Origin: Candidatus Sulfotelmatobacter sp. | GTDB lineage: Bacteria > Acidobacteriota > Terriglobia > Terriglobales > Acidobacteriaceae | Reading direction: 5' to 3' | NCBI GenBank assembly: GCA_017883385.1 | Contig: JADGNQ010000039.1 | Location: 1-39,006 of the forward strand | DNA: 39,006 bases | Shown here: in pieces, positions 8,259 through 16,079 of the stretch | Position numbering within the stretch: the stretch's first letter is position 1 | Layout: each line of letters starts with the position of its first letter | Program-made: the position numbers and the translations under genes | The notes under the pieces: model-generated | Databases searched by the model: none | Told to the model about the DNA's origin: nothing | Seen by the model: only the letters and a program-made list of their open reading frames with translations

Positions 8259-8609
8259 ATGAAACTTCGACTGGAGAAACTCGGATTTGCGCTGCTGACG
8301 CTGGCTCTGGCCTCAACCCTGACAACTGCTGCACTCGCTGCCGGCGGCAAGGCGTTCACCGGTACCGTGAGTGATGCAATGTGCGGCGCCAAACATGCCA
8401 TGGCGGGCGATGACGCCGGATGCACCCGGGCCTGTGTGAGCAAGGGCTCGAAGTATGCGCTGGTCGTCGGTGACAAGGTCTACACGCTCGACACGAGCGA
8501 CAAAGCGGCCCTGGACACGCTCGACAAGCAGGCTGGCGCCAAGGTCACGGTGACCGGTACCGAGAAGGACAATACGATCACGGTGAGTGCGGTCAAGGCG
8601 GCGATGTAG
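8259..8609 (+). CDS. Small secreted protein, 116 residues
   Basis: Function unknown. A signal peptide (residues 1 to about 27, LGFALLTLALASTLTTAALA) is followed by a compact beta-rich domain: KAFTGTVSDAMCGAKH, ACVSKGSKYALVVGDKVYTL, then AGAKVTVTGTEKDNTITVSA. The TGTVSDAMCG opening and the final KVTVTGTEKDNTI strand resemble small OB-fold-like exported proteins common in acidobacteria. Three cysteines (in DAMCGAK, DAGCTRAC) could bind metal or form disulphides. AAGGAGAAT precedes the ATG. Confidence 0.75.
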   Translation: MKLRLEKLGFALLTLALASTLTTAALAAGGKAFTGTVSDAMCGAKHAMAGDDAGCTRACVSKGSKYALVVGDKVYTLDTSDKAALDTLDKQAGAKVTVTGTEKDNTITVSAVKAAM

Positions 8610-8768
8610 CCGTTTTCTCCATCCTTGTTCCGGTTCGTGGTGCGGGAGGCGTCAGACGCTTCCCGCATTTTTTTTGGCTGCACCCGTAAATTCATATTTC
8701 CTTTACAAAGCATTGTGTTAGATTGTGCATTCTCCATCTCAATTTCTTCTTTCCGGAGGATCACGGAA

Positions 8769-9326
8769 TTGGGCAAAGACATGGTTCCGAAGCGGATTTT
8801 CTTCACCAAGGGTGTTGGGAAACACCGCGAGCGGCTGACTTCGTTCGAATTGGCGTTGCGCGACGCCGGTATCGCCGCCCAGAACCTGGTGCGGGTCTCC
8901 TCGATCTTTCCGCCCAACTGCAAGTTGCTTGCCCGCAAGGAAGGCGTGAAGTACCTGCATCCCGGAGAAGTCGTTTTCGCCGTGGTTGCCGAGAACTCCA
9001 CCCGCGAACCGCACCGCCTGCTGGCGTCGTCGATCGGCGTAGCCATTCCTGCAGACCGCAACACCTACGGATATCTCAGTGAGCACCACTCGTTCGGCGA
9101 GACCGAAGATGCGGCCGGCGAATACGCCGAGGAACTCGCCGCCGAAATGCTGGCTACGACTCTGAACGTCGAATTCGATCCCGACCGCTCCTGGGACGAG
9201 AAGAAGCAGATTTACCGCCTGTCGAACAAGATCGTGCGCACCGCTAACGTCACGCAGTCCGCAGTCGGCGATAAGCGAGCTCTGTGGACCACGGTGATCG
9301 CCTCGGCCGTGTTGATCTTCGACTAG
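8769..9326 (+). CDS. pdaD: Pyruvoyl-dependent arginine decarboxylase
   Basis: Decarboxylates arginine to agmatine with a self-made pyruvoyl group. 185 residues. The family signature is seen: [20 protein letters not shown], then [11 protein letters not shown], where cleavage between Ser44 and Ser45 gives a beta chain and a pyruvoyl-capped alpha chain; later EEHHSF-like and GYLSEHH blocks match. TTG 8769 is chosen because GGAGG stands 9 nt before it, whereas the in-frame ATG at 8781 is 21 nt from that site. It supplies the substrate for the agmatine deiminase encoded 4 kb downstream. Identification is strong. Confidence 0.93.
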   Translation: MGKDMVPKRIFFTKGVGKHRERLTSFELALRDAGIAAQNLVRVSSIFPPNCKLLARKEGVKYLHPGEVVFAVVAENSTREPHRLLASSIGVAIPADRNTYGYLSEHHSFGETEDAAGEYAEELAAEMLATTLNVEFDPDRSWDEKKQIYRLSNKIVRTANVTQSAVGDKRALWTTVIASAVLIFD

Positions 9327-9653
9327 GACCATCCCTTCCCTGCGAGACGGACCTCCGGCCGCGTGCCGACGCCGGTCGGCTTCTCTCTTCCCTCTCGTGC
9401 CTCAGGACAAGGTGGGATGGCGCGTCAGCAGATCTAAGAATCTCACCCAGCGGAAGTCCAGGATAGCCCTCAATGGCAGGCATCGCATGAGAGCTATACT
9501 ATTGATAATACACATCTTATATATAGAGTCCGCGGCAGTGTGCCTTCATCAAAAGTGTCGTAACTTTGGTAATCCGAGCCCCTCTCCAATGTAATACTCC
9601 GTTAACAGTGATCGGCTATTATTGAGATGGACATTCTTACCTTAGGAGCAGCA
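9327..9653. other. Intergenic region, 327 bp
   Basis: No gene supported. The most notable part is an AT-rich stretch at 9492-9530 (CTATACTATTGATAATACAC and following TATATATAG), unlike the GC-rich surroundings. It could hold a promoter for the DUF2934 gene, but spacing to a -35 cannot be settled by eye. Confidence 0.4.
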
Positions 9654-9899
9654 GTGGATATCGAAACACGCAGACAGAAGCAGCAAGAACTCATGGTGAA
9701 ACTGGTTGAGCGGAAGGTACGGTCCCGTGCCGAGCAACTCTACCAAACGCGCGGCGAGGTCGACGGACACGCGCTGCAGGATTGGGTCCAGGCGGAGTCG
9801 GAAGTCCTCAAAAAGAGTATCCTTGCGCCACTTTATCGTCGGCTTCGGACCGAAAGCCAAGGCTCGGAGGCAGTCGAGGCCGGGAACCTCTCGGTCTAG
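9654..9899 (+). CDS. DUF2934-family small protein
   Basis: 81 residues from GTG 9654, chosen because AGGAG (9644-9648) lies 5 nt before it; an upstream in-frame ATG at 9627 has no ribosome site. The sequence VRSRAEQLYQTRGEVDGHALQDWVQAE carries the DUF2934 pattern (R-A-x-x-L/I-Y-x-x-R-G-x-x-D-G-x-x-x-x-D-W-x-x-A-E). The role of this family is not known; members are abundant in acidobacteria. Charged, soluble, helical. It lies between the arginine decarboxylase and the convergent deoxyhypusine-synthase homologue without evident link. Confidence 0.8.
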   Translation: MDIETRRQKQQELMVKLVERKVRSRAEQLYQTRGEVDGHALQDWVQAESEVLKKSILAPLYRRLRTESQGSEAVEAGNLSV

Positions 9900-10002
9900 T
9901 ATTCCTCCGCCCTCGAGACGGCCGCTTAGGCGACCCTTGTTGTGCGGACTTCTCTTCCGAGCGACCGCAAGGCCTCGTCTTTCTCCCCTAATTTCTTGAC
10001 GG

Positions 10003-11166
10003 CTATTTCTTAACGGCCTTCGCGCTCTTCCGCGCGTGTCCGCCCTTCTTGGCTTTGTCCAGTCGCTCGATTACAGCCGCGACGATGATGGGCAGCCCCA
10101 CGGTCGCATCCACGAACACTTCGCCAAACTTACCGCCCTCCGACGGAGGCACGAACTTGCCCCAAGAGATCGCCTCACTGTAAGGGCTGCCCGATAGTCC
10201 TCCCCAATACACTGGCTCCGGGCAAATCCTGAGGCCGTAGTGATAGCGCTTCAATGGCAGGTTCTCTCCCAACCGCCGGTGCCTCAGTTCGATGAAGGGG
10301 CCGAACTGCTGCGACCAGTTACGCGGCACGCCTCCGCCAATGGTGAAGATGCCCAGTTTCTTCTGCCGCAGTAGGGTTGCGGCAAAGTGCTCCAGATCCT
10401 CAAACGGATCGAAGCGGATCTTGTGGCGTCCCGTCGACTCGCGCAGACGGTTGTTCAGAGCGGTGTCGAGGCCCAGTTCCGAATCGCTGAACGCCGGCAC
10501 GAACACCGGCACTCCCTGCTCATACGCGGACTTCAGAATTCCCCGTTGCCCCTGATTGCGCTTCGCCAGATATGCGCCGATGGCGTGATTCAGCTTGTAG
10601 GAGCACATGACCTCGTTGTGGTCCCAGGCTTCGAGCACGGCCGACATGACTTCCTCCACGTCGTCCAGATTCTGCTCCGGCTCGAGCGTGTCGTAGACGC
10701 GGTTGTAGCCCTGCTCGTAAAGCTCCTCGTCGGAAACCTCCGGATTGGCGCGGAAGTGGGCTCGTCCCGTGGCTTCCACCAGTCCATGCGCCATGAGTGC
10801 GCCCGTCGAGACAATTGCGTTCACGATTCCGCGATCGATCAACTCGGTAATGATCAGCCCCTGCTTGGCTACGGTCATCGCGCCGGCGAGCGTCATTACG
10901 ATGAAGGCGTCTTCATCGAGCGCCATGGCCTCAAGTACATCGGCGGCCTCGCCCAACTGCCGCCCGGTAAAGGCGGTCTTGGACATTGCCCGCACCAGGC
11001 CGTCGATCGAATTGATTTTGGCGAGATCGAGAGGTTCCAGCGGAATCAGACGATCTTCAATGGGATTGTGAAGATGACGGTCTTTCCCCTCACCACCTGC
11101 GCCAGGCGCCTGGCCCTTGCCTTGATGCGACTGCCCCTTCGAATTGCCATGATTGCCGTGTTTCAA
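10003..11166 (-). CDS. Deoxyhypusine-synthase-family enzyme (polyamine aminobutyl transferase-like)
   Basis: 387 residues. The DHS fold is recognised from KINSIDGLVRAMSKTAFTGRQ, the NAD-site strands IVNAIVSTGALMA and FTIGGGVPRNW, and SEAISWGKF, whose Lys337 matches the catalytic lysine that carries the aminobutyl group. Pocket residues differ: the usual TAGGxEED is STGALMAH, the His after LGGG is gone, and the DGSDSG segment reads WGGLSGS. Bacteria lack eIF5A, so the substrate must be something else; some bacterial relatives make homospermidine. The N-terminus is rich in Gly, His, Lys and Gln, the C-terminus in Lys. TTG 11166 is the start, with GGAGG 6 nt upstream. Polyamine genes on both sides support the pathway. 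Confidence 0.85.
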   Translation of the reverse strand: MKHGNHGNSKGQSHQGKGQAPGAGGEGKDRHLHNPIEDRLIPLEPLDLAKINSIDGLVRAMSKTAFTGRQLGEAADVLEAMALDEDAFIVMTLAGAMTVAKQGLIITELIDRGIVNAIVSTGALMAHGLVEATGRAHFRANPEVSDEELYEQGYNRVYDTLEPEQNLDDVEEVMSAVLEAWDHNEVMCSYKLNHAIGAYLAKRNQGQRGILKSAYEQGVPVFVPAFSDSELGLDTALNNRLRESTGRHKIRFDPFEDLEHFAATLLRQKKLGIFTIGGGVPRNWSQQFGPFIELRHRRLGENLPLKRYHYGLRICPEPVYWGGLSGSPYSEAISWGKFVPPSEGGKFGEVFVDATVGLPIIVAAVIERLDKAKKGGHARKSAKAVKK

Positions 11167-11262
11167 CGCGAGCCTCCGAGCCGAATACGAATCTTCCCGT
11201 CAAGATACTCTACAGGAACCGTGTGAAAAGATGCCACGCGCTGGCAACGAAGGTCTCCGTAG

Positions 11263-11348
11263 AGACGTTGCTTGCAACGTCTTGCCGGCAGCACGACAAG
11301 AGCCAGATTCGGTGGCACCGCTCGGCAGAGACGTAGCAAGCTACGTTT
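11263..11348. repeat. Pair of short palindromes, AGACGTTGC/AGACGTAGC type
   Basis: Copy 1 (11263-11282) is AGACGTTGC-TT-GCAACGTCT, perfect. Copy 2 (11329-11348) is AGACGTAGC-AA-GCTACGTTT with one G-T pair. GTAGAGACG at the left of copy 1 and the TTTCTACG end of copy 2 also pair with each other. Similar GTAGAGACG palindromes are common dispersed repeats in large bacterial genomes. They lie between the divergent genes starting at 11166 and 11368. Confidence 0.65.
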
Positions 11349-11367
11349 CTACGATAGACTTTCAGCA

Positions 11368-12342
11368 ATGCTTGGCAAGCGCGGTTTCGAAGAACAGATC
11401 GCCGCCTTGGATGCACTGCGCCAAGGTCCAGAGGAAGCCCGCGTCGGAGCGCTGCGCAAGGCGCTGGGGCATCGCAATAACTTCATCGTGGCCAAGGCAG
11501 CCGACCTGGTTCGCGAATTCAATCGGGCGAGTCTTACCCCAGATCTGCTCGCCGCCTTCGATCGTTTCTTCGAGAATCCGGTGAAGACTGATCCGCAATG
11601 CTGGGCCAAGAATGCGCTTAGCCGTGCGCTCGCCACGATGGAACATCAGGATGCGCACGTTTTCCTGCGCGGGATGCGGCACATCCAGATGGAACCGGTC
11701 TGGGGAGGCCGCTCCGATACTGCGGGGACTCTGCGGGCGACTTGCGCCCTGGCCCTGGTGCAATGCCGCAGCCTGACGGAGAAGGATCTGCTGGAGCACT
11801 TGGTGGAGTTGCTGGCAGACAAAGACAAGTCGGTTCGAGTGGAGGTGGTTCGAGCGATCGAACAGGTGGGCTCGCCGTCGGCCTCGCTGCTGCTCCGTCT
11901 GCGAGGTGTTCTCGGCGCCGACGAACCGGAGGTGCTGGGCGCTTGCTATGGTGGGATATTGCGCGTCGAAGGCGTGCGTGCGATCCCCTGGGTCAGACGT
12001 TTTCTGGCCAGCGGCGACGAGTCTGCGGCAGAGGCGGCTTTGGCGATTGCCGGGACCCATTCTCCCGAGGGCTTCGACGCCTTGCGTGAATGCTTCGCTG
12101 GTGCGGCGGATCCGTGGTTTCGTTCCGTCCTATTTTCGGCGATCGCCCTGACGCGCCAGGATGCGGCGCTGGAGTTTCTGCTCGATAGGCTGAGCAAGGA
12201 ATCGCTCGACGCAGAGGCGGCGATCGAAGCCGTCCTCCGCTCCATGCCTTCGCAGGAGGTGATCGGGCGCCTCGAGAGATTGGTTGCAGGCAATCCGCGG
12301 CTGGCGCGTGTTTTCGCCACGCACCGAAAGGTGTCTTCATGA
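11368..12342 (+). CDS. HEAT-repeat protein
   Basis: 324 residues of helical repeats without signal peptide. Repeats are visible as ALRKALGHRNNFIVAKAADL, LADKDKSVRVEVVRAIEQVG, RGVLGADEPEVLGACYGGIL, FLASGDESAAEAALAIAGTH and FAGAADPWFRSVLFSAIALT, each a helix pair with a D-x-x-V-R-type turn. Such alpha-solenoids act as protein-binding scaffolds; no catalytic motif is seen and the partner is unknown. ATG 11368 is chosen over frames open further upstream because the repeat pattern begins just after it and the palindromic repeats lie in front. It is divergent from the DHS homologue and precedes aguB. Confidence 0.75.
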   Translation: MLGKRGFEEQIAALDALRQGPEEARVGALRKALGHRNNFIVAKAADLVREFNRASLTPDLLAAFDRFFENPVKTDPQCWAKNALSRALATMEHQDAHVFLRGMRHIQMEPVWGGRSDTAGTLRATCALALVQCRSLTEKDLLEHLVELLADKDKSVRVEVVRAIEQVGSPSASLLLRLRGVLGADEPEVLGACYGGILRVEGVRAIPWVRRFLASGDESAAEAALAIAGTHSPEGFDALRECFAGAADPWFRSVLFSAIALTRQDAALEFLLDRLSKESLDAEAAIEAVLRSMPSQEVIGRLERLVAGNPRLARVFATHRKVSS

Positions 12343-12435
12343 TCTGCGCTGCTCGAACCGCATCGCTGAAGCGAAGCTCTGATGCGAATCGTGGGTTTCC
12401 AACAAATTGCAGAGCCCGCTAGCAGAGCATTTGTT

Positions 12436-12473
12436 GCTGACAGCTGACAGCTGACGGCTGATAGCTGACAGCT
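12436..12473. repeat. Heptamer tandem array (GCTGACA)n
   Basis: Five full copies of a 7-nt unit (GCTGACA, GCTGACA, GCTGACG, GCTGATA, GCTGACA) plus GCT. It ends 35 bp before the aguB start and 20 bp before its ribosome site. Confidence 0.9.
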
Positions 12474-12508
12474 CTCCTGCTATATTTGTTTCCGGAGGTC
12501 GGAAACGC

Positions 12509-13411
12509 GTGCCGCCTGAAAAGTTTCGCGTGGCCCTGGTGCAGATGTCTTGCGGCCCGGAGCCGGAACAGAATCTCGAGAAGGCCCTCAGCCGCGTCGC
12601 CGATGCTGCCGGACGCGCCGCGAAGGTCGTCTGCCTGCCCGAACTTTTTCAAACGCAGTATTTCTGCCAGAGCGAGGACCATTCTCTGTTTGATTTGGCG
12701 GAACCCATTCCCGGCCCGACCACGGAGAAACTCTCCGCCGCGGCGCGCAAGAACGGAGTCGTGCTGATCGCGTCGCTTTTCGAAAAGCGCGCGGCCGGTG
12801 TTTACCACAACACGGCGGCCATCTTCGACAGCGACGGCTCCCTGCGCGGCCTGTACCGGAAGATGCACATTCCTGACGATCCCCTCTACTACGAGAAGTT
12901 TTATTTCACGCCCGGGGACCTCGGATTCCGCGCCCTCGACACCAGCGCCGGGCGCCTTGGCACGCTCGTGTGCTGGGACCAGTGGTATCCCGAAGGCGCG
13001 CGCCTGACCGCGTTGCAAGGCGCCCACATCCTCTTTTATCCGACGGCAATCGGCTGGCATCCCGCCGAAAAGGCCGAGTTTGGCATGGCCCAACACGATG
13101 CGTGGCGCACCATCCAGCGCTCTCATGCCATCGCCAATGGCGTTTACGTCGCCGTCGTGAACCGCGTCGGCTTCGAAACCGGCAACGTACGCGGCAGGTC
13201 GGCTCCCGGTCAGGGACTCGAGTTCTGGGGCGCGTCGTTTTTTTGCGATCCATTCGGCCGCGTGCTGGCCGAAGCCTCACACGACCGCGAGGAAATTCTG
13301 GTCGGCGACGTCGACCTGAAAGCACTGGAAGACATTCGCCGCAACTGGCCTTTCCTGCGCGACCGCCGCATCGATGCCTACGCGCCCATCACCAACCGCT
13401 TAATCGACTAG
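12509..13411 (+). CDS. aguB: N-carbamoylputrescine amidase
   Basis: Hydrolyses N-carbamoylputrescine to putrescine, CO2 and ammonia in the cytosol. 300 residues, usual for the family. The nitrilase triad is complete: Glu45 in VCLPELFQTQYF, Lys118 in LYRKMHIPDDP and Cys155 in TLVCWDQWYPEGAR. Further matches are FYFTPGD, YPTAIGWHP and HAIANGVYVAVVNRVG, which fit AguB/NLP1 better than other nitrilases. GTG 12509 is preceded by GGAGG 10 nt upstream. aguA follows after 15 nt, so the two form an operon and act in sequence. Confidence 0.94.
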   Translation: MPPEKFRVALVQMSCGPEPEQNLEKALSRVADAAGRAAKVVCLPELFQTQYFCQSEDHSLFDLAEPIPGPTTEKLSAAARKNGVVLIASLFEKRAAGVYHNTAAIFDSDGSLRGLYRKMHIPDDPLYYEKFYFTPGDLGFRALDTSAGRLGTLVCWDQWYPEGARLTALQGAHILFYPTAIGWHPAEKAEFGMAQHDAWRTIQRSHAIANGVYVAVVNRVGFETGNVRGRSAPGQGLEFWGASFFCDPFGRVLAEASHDREEILVGDVDLKALEDIRRNWPFLRDRRIDAYAPITNRLID

Positions 13412-13426
13412 GACGAGAATCTCACC

Positions 13427-14614
13427 GTGCCCAAGGCTATCCATAGACACTCAAGTAACGCTTTAATTATTGATGCCACTCCGGCATCTCGGGGCTACCG
13501 CATGCCGGCTGAATGGGAGCCGCACGCCGCCACATGGCTGGCTTGGCCCCACTACCACGGGGACTGGCCGGGGAAATTCGAGCCCATCCCGTGGGTCTAC
13601 GCCGAGATTATTCGCAATCTGGCCAGGCATGAACGGGTTGAACTAATCGTCAACAATGCTTCGGCGGCGAGGCAGGCGCGGCGGGTACTCGAACGCGCCG
13701 ACGCTCTCTCGGACAAGGTTCGCTTCCATCGTTGGCCGACCAACCGCGTTTGGCTGCGCGACTCGGGATGCATCTTCCTCACACGGCAGCCGGGCCTTGC
13801 CCGGCCGGACAGCCGGGGGCGGCTGTCCCCACATGAGTCCAACTCTCTCGCCATCAAGTTTCGCTTTAACGCGTGGGCGAAGTATTCCAACTGGCGCCAC
13901 GACGAGAAGATCGGGAGCCTTATGGCGGAGGTCAAAATCCCCACCCTAGCCGCAAAAGACGCGGCTAGGATGGGGCACCCGGTTCACACCCAGGAGATCC
14001 GCCCGCTCTCTGCCGGCGCGCGCATCGTCCTCGAGGGCGGATCGATTGACGTCAACGGAGCAGGCACTATCCTCACCACGGAAGAATGTCTGCTGAGCAA
14101 GGTGCAGGAGCGCAATCCGCTCATGACGCGCGTCCATTACGAAAAAGCTTTTGCCGATTACCTGGGCGCGTCGCACACGATCTGGCTTGGACGCGGCATC
14201 CTGGGCGACGACACCCACGGCCACGTCGACGACCTCACCCGCTTCGTCTCGAAAGACACCGTCGTCACCATGGTCGAGCCCAATACCAAAGACTTGAACC
14301 ACGCTCCGCTACGCGCCAACCTGCGCCGCCTGCAGGCCGCCCGCAACCATGACGGCAGACAGCTGAACATCGTCGAACTTCCCATGCCCCAACCGGTGGT
14401 TTTCGAAGGCCGCCGCCTGCCCGCCAGCTATGCCAACTTCTACATCGCCAACGGAGTTGTGCTCGCGCCGGTGTTCAATCGCCCTAACGACCGCATCGCC
14501 CTCAACACCCTGGCGCATCTGTTCCCGAAGCGCGAAATTGTCCCGATTTATTCCGGAGATTTCATCTGGGGCTTGGGCGCGATGCACTGCATGACGCAAC
14601 AACAGCCAGCCTAA
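13427..14614 (+). CDS. aguA: Agmatine deiminase with in-frame palindromic inserts
   Basis: Converts agmatine to N-carbamoylputrescine and ammonia. Family blocks are clear: MPAEWEPHAATWLAWPHYHG, WLRDSGCIFL, RFNAWAKYSNWRHDEKIG, VLEGGSIDVNGAGTILTTEE, DDTHGHVDDLTRFV, ASYANFYIANGVVLAPVFN and the catalytic Cys388 in GAMHCMTQQQ. At 395 residues it is longer than common relatives (about 330-380). The excess fits two GC-palindrome segments, residues about 121-137 and 171-183, encoded by hairpin repeats yet read in frame. They lie between conserved blocks, so activity may be kept. GTG start, 15 nt after aguB. It overlaps the convergent gene by 4 nt at the 3' end. Confidence 0.93.
   Translation: MPKAIHRHSSNALIIDATPASRGYRMPAEWEPHAATWLAWPHYHGDWPGKFEPIPWVYAEIIRNLARHERVELIVNNASAARQARRVLERADALSDKVRFHRWPTNRVWLRDSGCIFLTRQPGLARPDSRGRLSPHESNSLAIKFRFNAWAKYSNWRHDEKIGSLMAEVKIPTLAAKDAARMGHPVHTQEIRPLSAGARIVLEGGSIDVNGAGTILTTEECLLSKVQERNPLMTRVHYEKAFADYLGASHTIWLGRGILGDDTHGHVDDLTRFVSKDTVVTMVEPNTKDLNHAPLRANLRRLQAARNHDGRQLNIVELPMPQPVVFEGRRLPASYANFYIANGVVLAPVFNRPNDRIALNTLAHLFPKREIVPIYSGDFIWGLGAMHCMTQQQPA
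13789..13835. repeat. Palindromic element inside aguA (copy of intergenic repeat)
   Basis: Two adjacent hairpins: GCCGGGC-CTT-GCCCGGC (13789-13805), and GGACAGCCG...CGGCTGTCC (13807-13829) followed by CCACATG. The 29 nt at 13807-13835 match, in inverted orientation, the intergenic element at 16614-16642 at 26 of 29 positions. It is translated in frame as roughly QPGLARPDSRGRLSPHE. Confidence 0.8.
13939..13975. repeat. Second palindromic element inside aguA
   Basis: CCCCACCCTAGCCGC (13939-13953), a 7-nt AAAAGAC loop, then GCGGCTAGGATGGGG (13961-13975). It forms a 15-position stem with one mismatch. It is translated as PTLAAKDAARMGH between the conserved EKIG and VLEGGSID blocks. Confidence 0.8.
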
Positions 14615-15372
14615 CTAGCCACAGACTGCACCCAACTGGCGAACGCGTGCCATGCGGCCGTGTGGCCTGTGAATGGCCTGATCTGTTGCACGAAGATGAG
14701 CAACGCGCCCGCCCAGATCGTTGCGCGATGAACCTTGCGCGTAGACCACAGATCGTAGGCCACCATGAGTAGCAGGAATACGTAGGAAAACAACGCGGCC
14801 CTGCCTGGGCTTCGGTGGATCATGGGCCAACGGGCGATGGCGGCGATCGACAATCCAATCGTGGCTATCAGGATGAGGCGCTTGTGTGCTGCAGCGTTGT
14901 AGCGCGCGCGGAAGGCAAAAAAGATCAGCGTGGCAAACACCAACATGTCCGTCACGGGGACTATGTAGAAAGATCTCGGGTCCCGGCCCGGAGGGCCCCC
15001 ACTCCGCACGAGCGTGTCGGTTGCTGCCATGACGCCAAGGATGACCATGAGACAGGCCAGCAGAAAGCCTGCAATTCCGAGCCGGCGATGGATATCCACC
15101 CGGCCGGCCGAAACCAGCGAGGTCTGCGTGATCAGCAAAAGGATCCAGCATGAGAAGGCCGCCCCGTGCAAGTGAATGATCCAACTGGGCAACGGCGCGT
15201 GGAACCCTCCAGCCAGATAGTAGGTGGGCGCAAAGCCCACAAAAACGGTTGCCAGCAGAACCAGTGCCATACCCGAAAAGAAAAAATGGTCGAAACGGCG
15301 GCCGGGCATACTGGGAACAAGCTTCGCAGGATTGCTGCCGGGTTGGCTGGGACGCGCAACGACTGTCGCCAT
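14611..15372 (-). CDS. Multi-pass membrane protein of unknown function
   Basis: 253 residues with about seven hydrophobic helices after a polar 25-residue N-terminus: HFFFSGMALVLLATVFVGF, HLHGAAFSCWILLLITQTSL, GIAGFLLACLMVILGVMAAT, TDMLVFATLIFFAFRA, LILIATIGLSIAAIARW, LFSYVFLLLMVAYDLW and TIWAGALLIFVQQIRPF. Conserved-looking histidines sit at helix ends (HLHGA, DIHRRLG, AAHKRLI). The family is not identified with confidence. ATG 15372 has GGAGAG 6 nt upstream. Its end overlaps the aguA stop tail to tail by 4 nt. Confidence 0.7.
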   Translation of the reverse strand: MATVVARPSQPGSNPAKLVPSMPGRRFDHFFFSGMALVLLATVFVGFAPTYYLAGGFHAPLPSWIIHLHGAAFSCWILLLITQTSLVSAGRVDIHRRLGIAGFLLACLMVILGVMAATDTLVRSGGPPGRDPRSFYIVPVTDMLVFATLIFFAFRARYNAAAHKRLILIATIGLSIAAIARWPMIHRSPGRAALFSYVFLLLMVAYDLWSTRKVHRATIWAGALLIFVQQIRPFTGHTAAWHAFASWVQSVAS

Positions 15373-15480
15373 TCGTCTCTCCGTGACTGAGGTTGTCTGG
15401 ATTCTTTAGAGCTGGGGGGTAGAGCGGAGTGTACGCCAAGCTGTTTGGGATAGCTATTGGAAACGCGCGCCCGCGCGGGG

Positions 15481-16050
15481 CTAGCGGAAAACCACAGCAC
15501 CGCGCCCGAGCGAAACAATGGTCTGGGGAACGTCTGGCTGTACCGATTTGCCCTCCGGCTTCGACACCACGTTCCACACCTTGGAGAAGGAGTCGCCAGC
15601 CGACAGCCTGGTGAGAAAGCTATCTAGAAACAAAGAGAAGAGTGGCCCCAGGCGGCGCTCGGTGAGCACTACGTTCAGTTTGAGTCCTTTCGGCTTGAAG
15701 CCTGAGTTATACGGCTCCGCTGAGTTATCGCTCGCGATCCAGAGCAGCTTCACGCCCGCGTCGACACTGGCCTGCAGCAGTTCCGTGCCCGTCATGCGAG
15801 CACCCGAGCCGTCGGCGATCGCGCCTTGCGCATTCACATCGCAGAACAGGTGCACGATGTCGTAGTGTTGTGCAAGCGCCTGACGGAGCTCCGCAAGAGA
15901 GGTCACCGTAGCGGCAGTGGTCCCAGGATAGAAGCGCTTGTAGATCCGCTCGTCGTTCTTCCGCAGATCGTCAAACTTCGCGCCTAGTGAGCACACTAGC
16001 ACCTTGGCGCCCACGACTTCATCTTTGCGGAAAGCGTCCAGAAGGCCCAT
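15481..16050 (-). CDS. Conserved-looking hypothetical, CHAT-like alpha/beta protein
   Basis: 189 residues, cytosolic. The sequence alternates strands and helices: GAKVLVCSLGAKFDDLRKND, YDIVHLFCDVNAQGAI, GVKLLWIASDNSAEPYNSG, LNVVLTERRLGPLFSLFLDS, SVQPDVPQTIVSLGRGAVVF. The pattern of a strand ending HLFCD, then a strand LLWIASDN, then an FLDSFLTRLSAGDS helix recalls CHAT/caspase-like folds, but no catalytic His-Cys pair can be confirmed, so this is only a hint. ATG 16050 follows GCAGGA at a rather long spacing. It lies 29 bp after nuoI on the same strand and is probably co-transcribed. Confidence 0.6.
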   Translation of the reverse strand: MGLLDAFRKDEVVGAKVLVCSLGAKFDDLRKNDERIYKRFYPGTTAATVTSLAELRQALAQHYDIVHLFCDVNAQGAIADGSGARMTGTELLQASVDAGVKLLWIASDNSAEPYNSGFKPKGLKLNVVLTERRLGPLFSLFLDSFLTRLSAGDSFSKVWNVVSKPEGKSVQPDVPQTIVSLGRGAVVFR

Positions 16051-16079
16051 ATGTGTCGTGTCCTGCTTGTGGGAATATC

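Noticed and set aside
10003..11166. A genuine deoxyhypusine synthase
   Set aside because: There is no eIF5A in bacteria and key spermidine-pocket residues are replaced although the catalytic lysine is kept.
10387..11226. A 279-codon plus-strand frame opposite the DHS homologue
   Set aside because: Antisense shadow; the minus-strand gene has a strong ribosome site and a recognisable fold.
12436..12473. A CRISPR array
   Set aside because: Units are 7 nt and directly adjacent without spacers; it is a simple tandem array. No cas gene is present.
13427..14614. aguA as a pseudogene because of the repeat inserts
   Set aside because: Both inserts keep the frame, all family blocks and the catalytic cysteine remain, and there is no internal stop.
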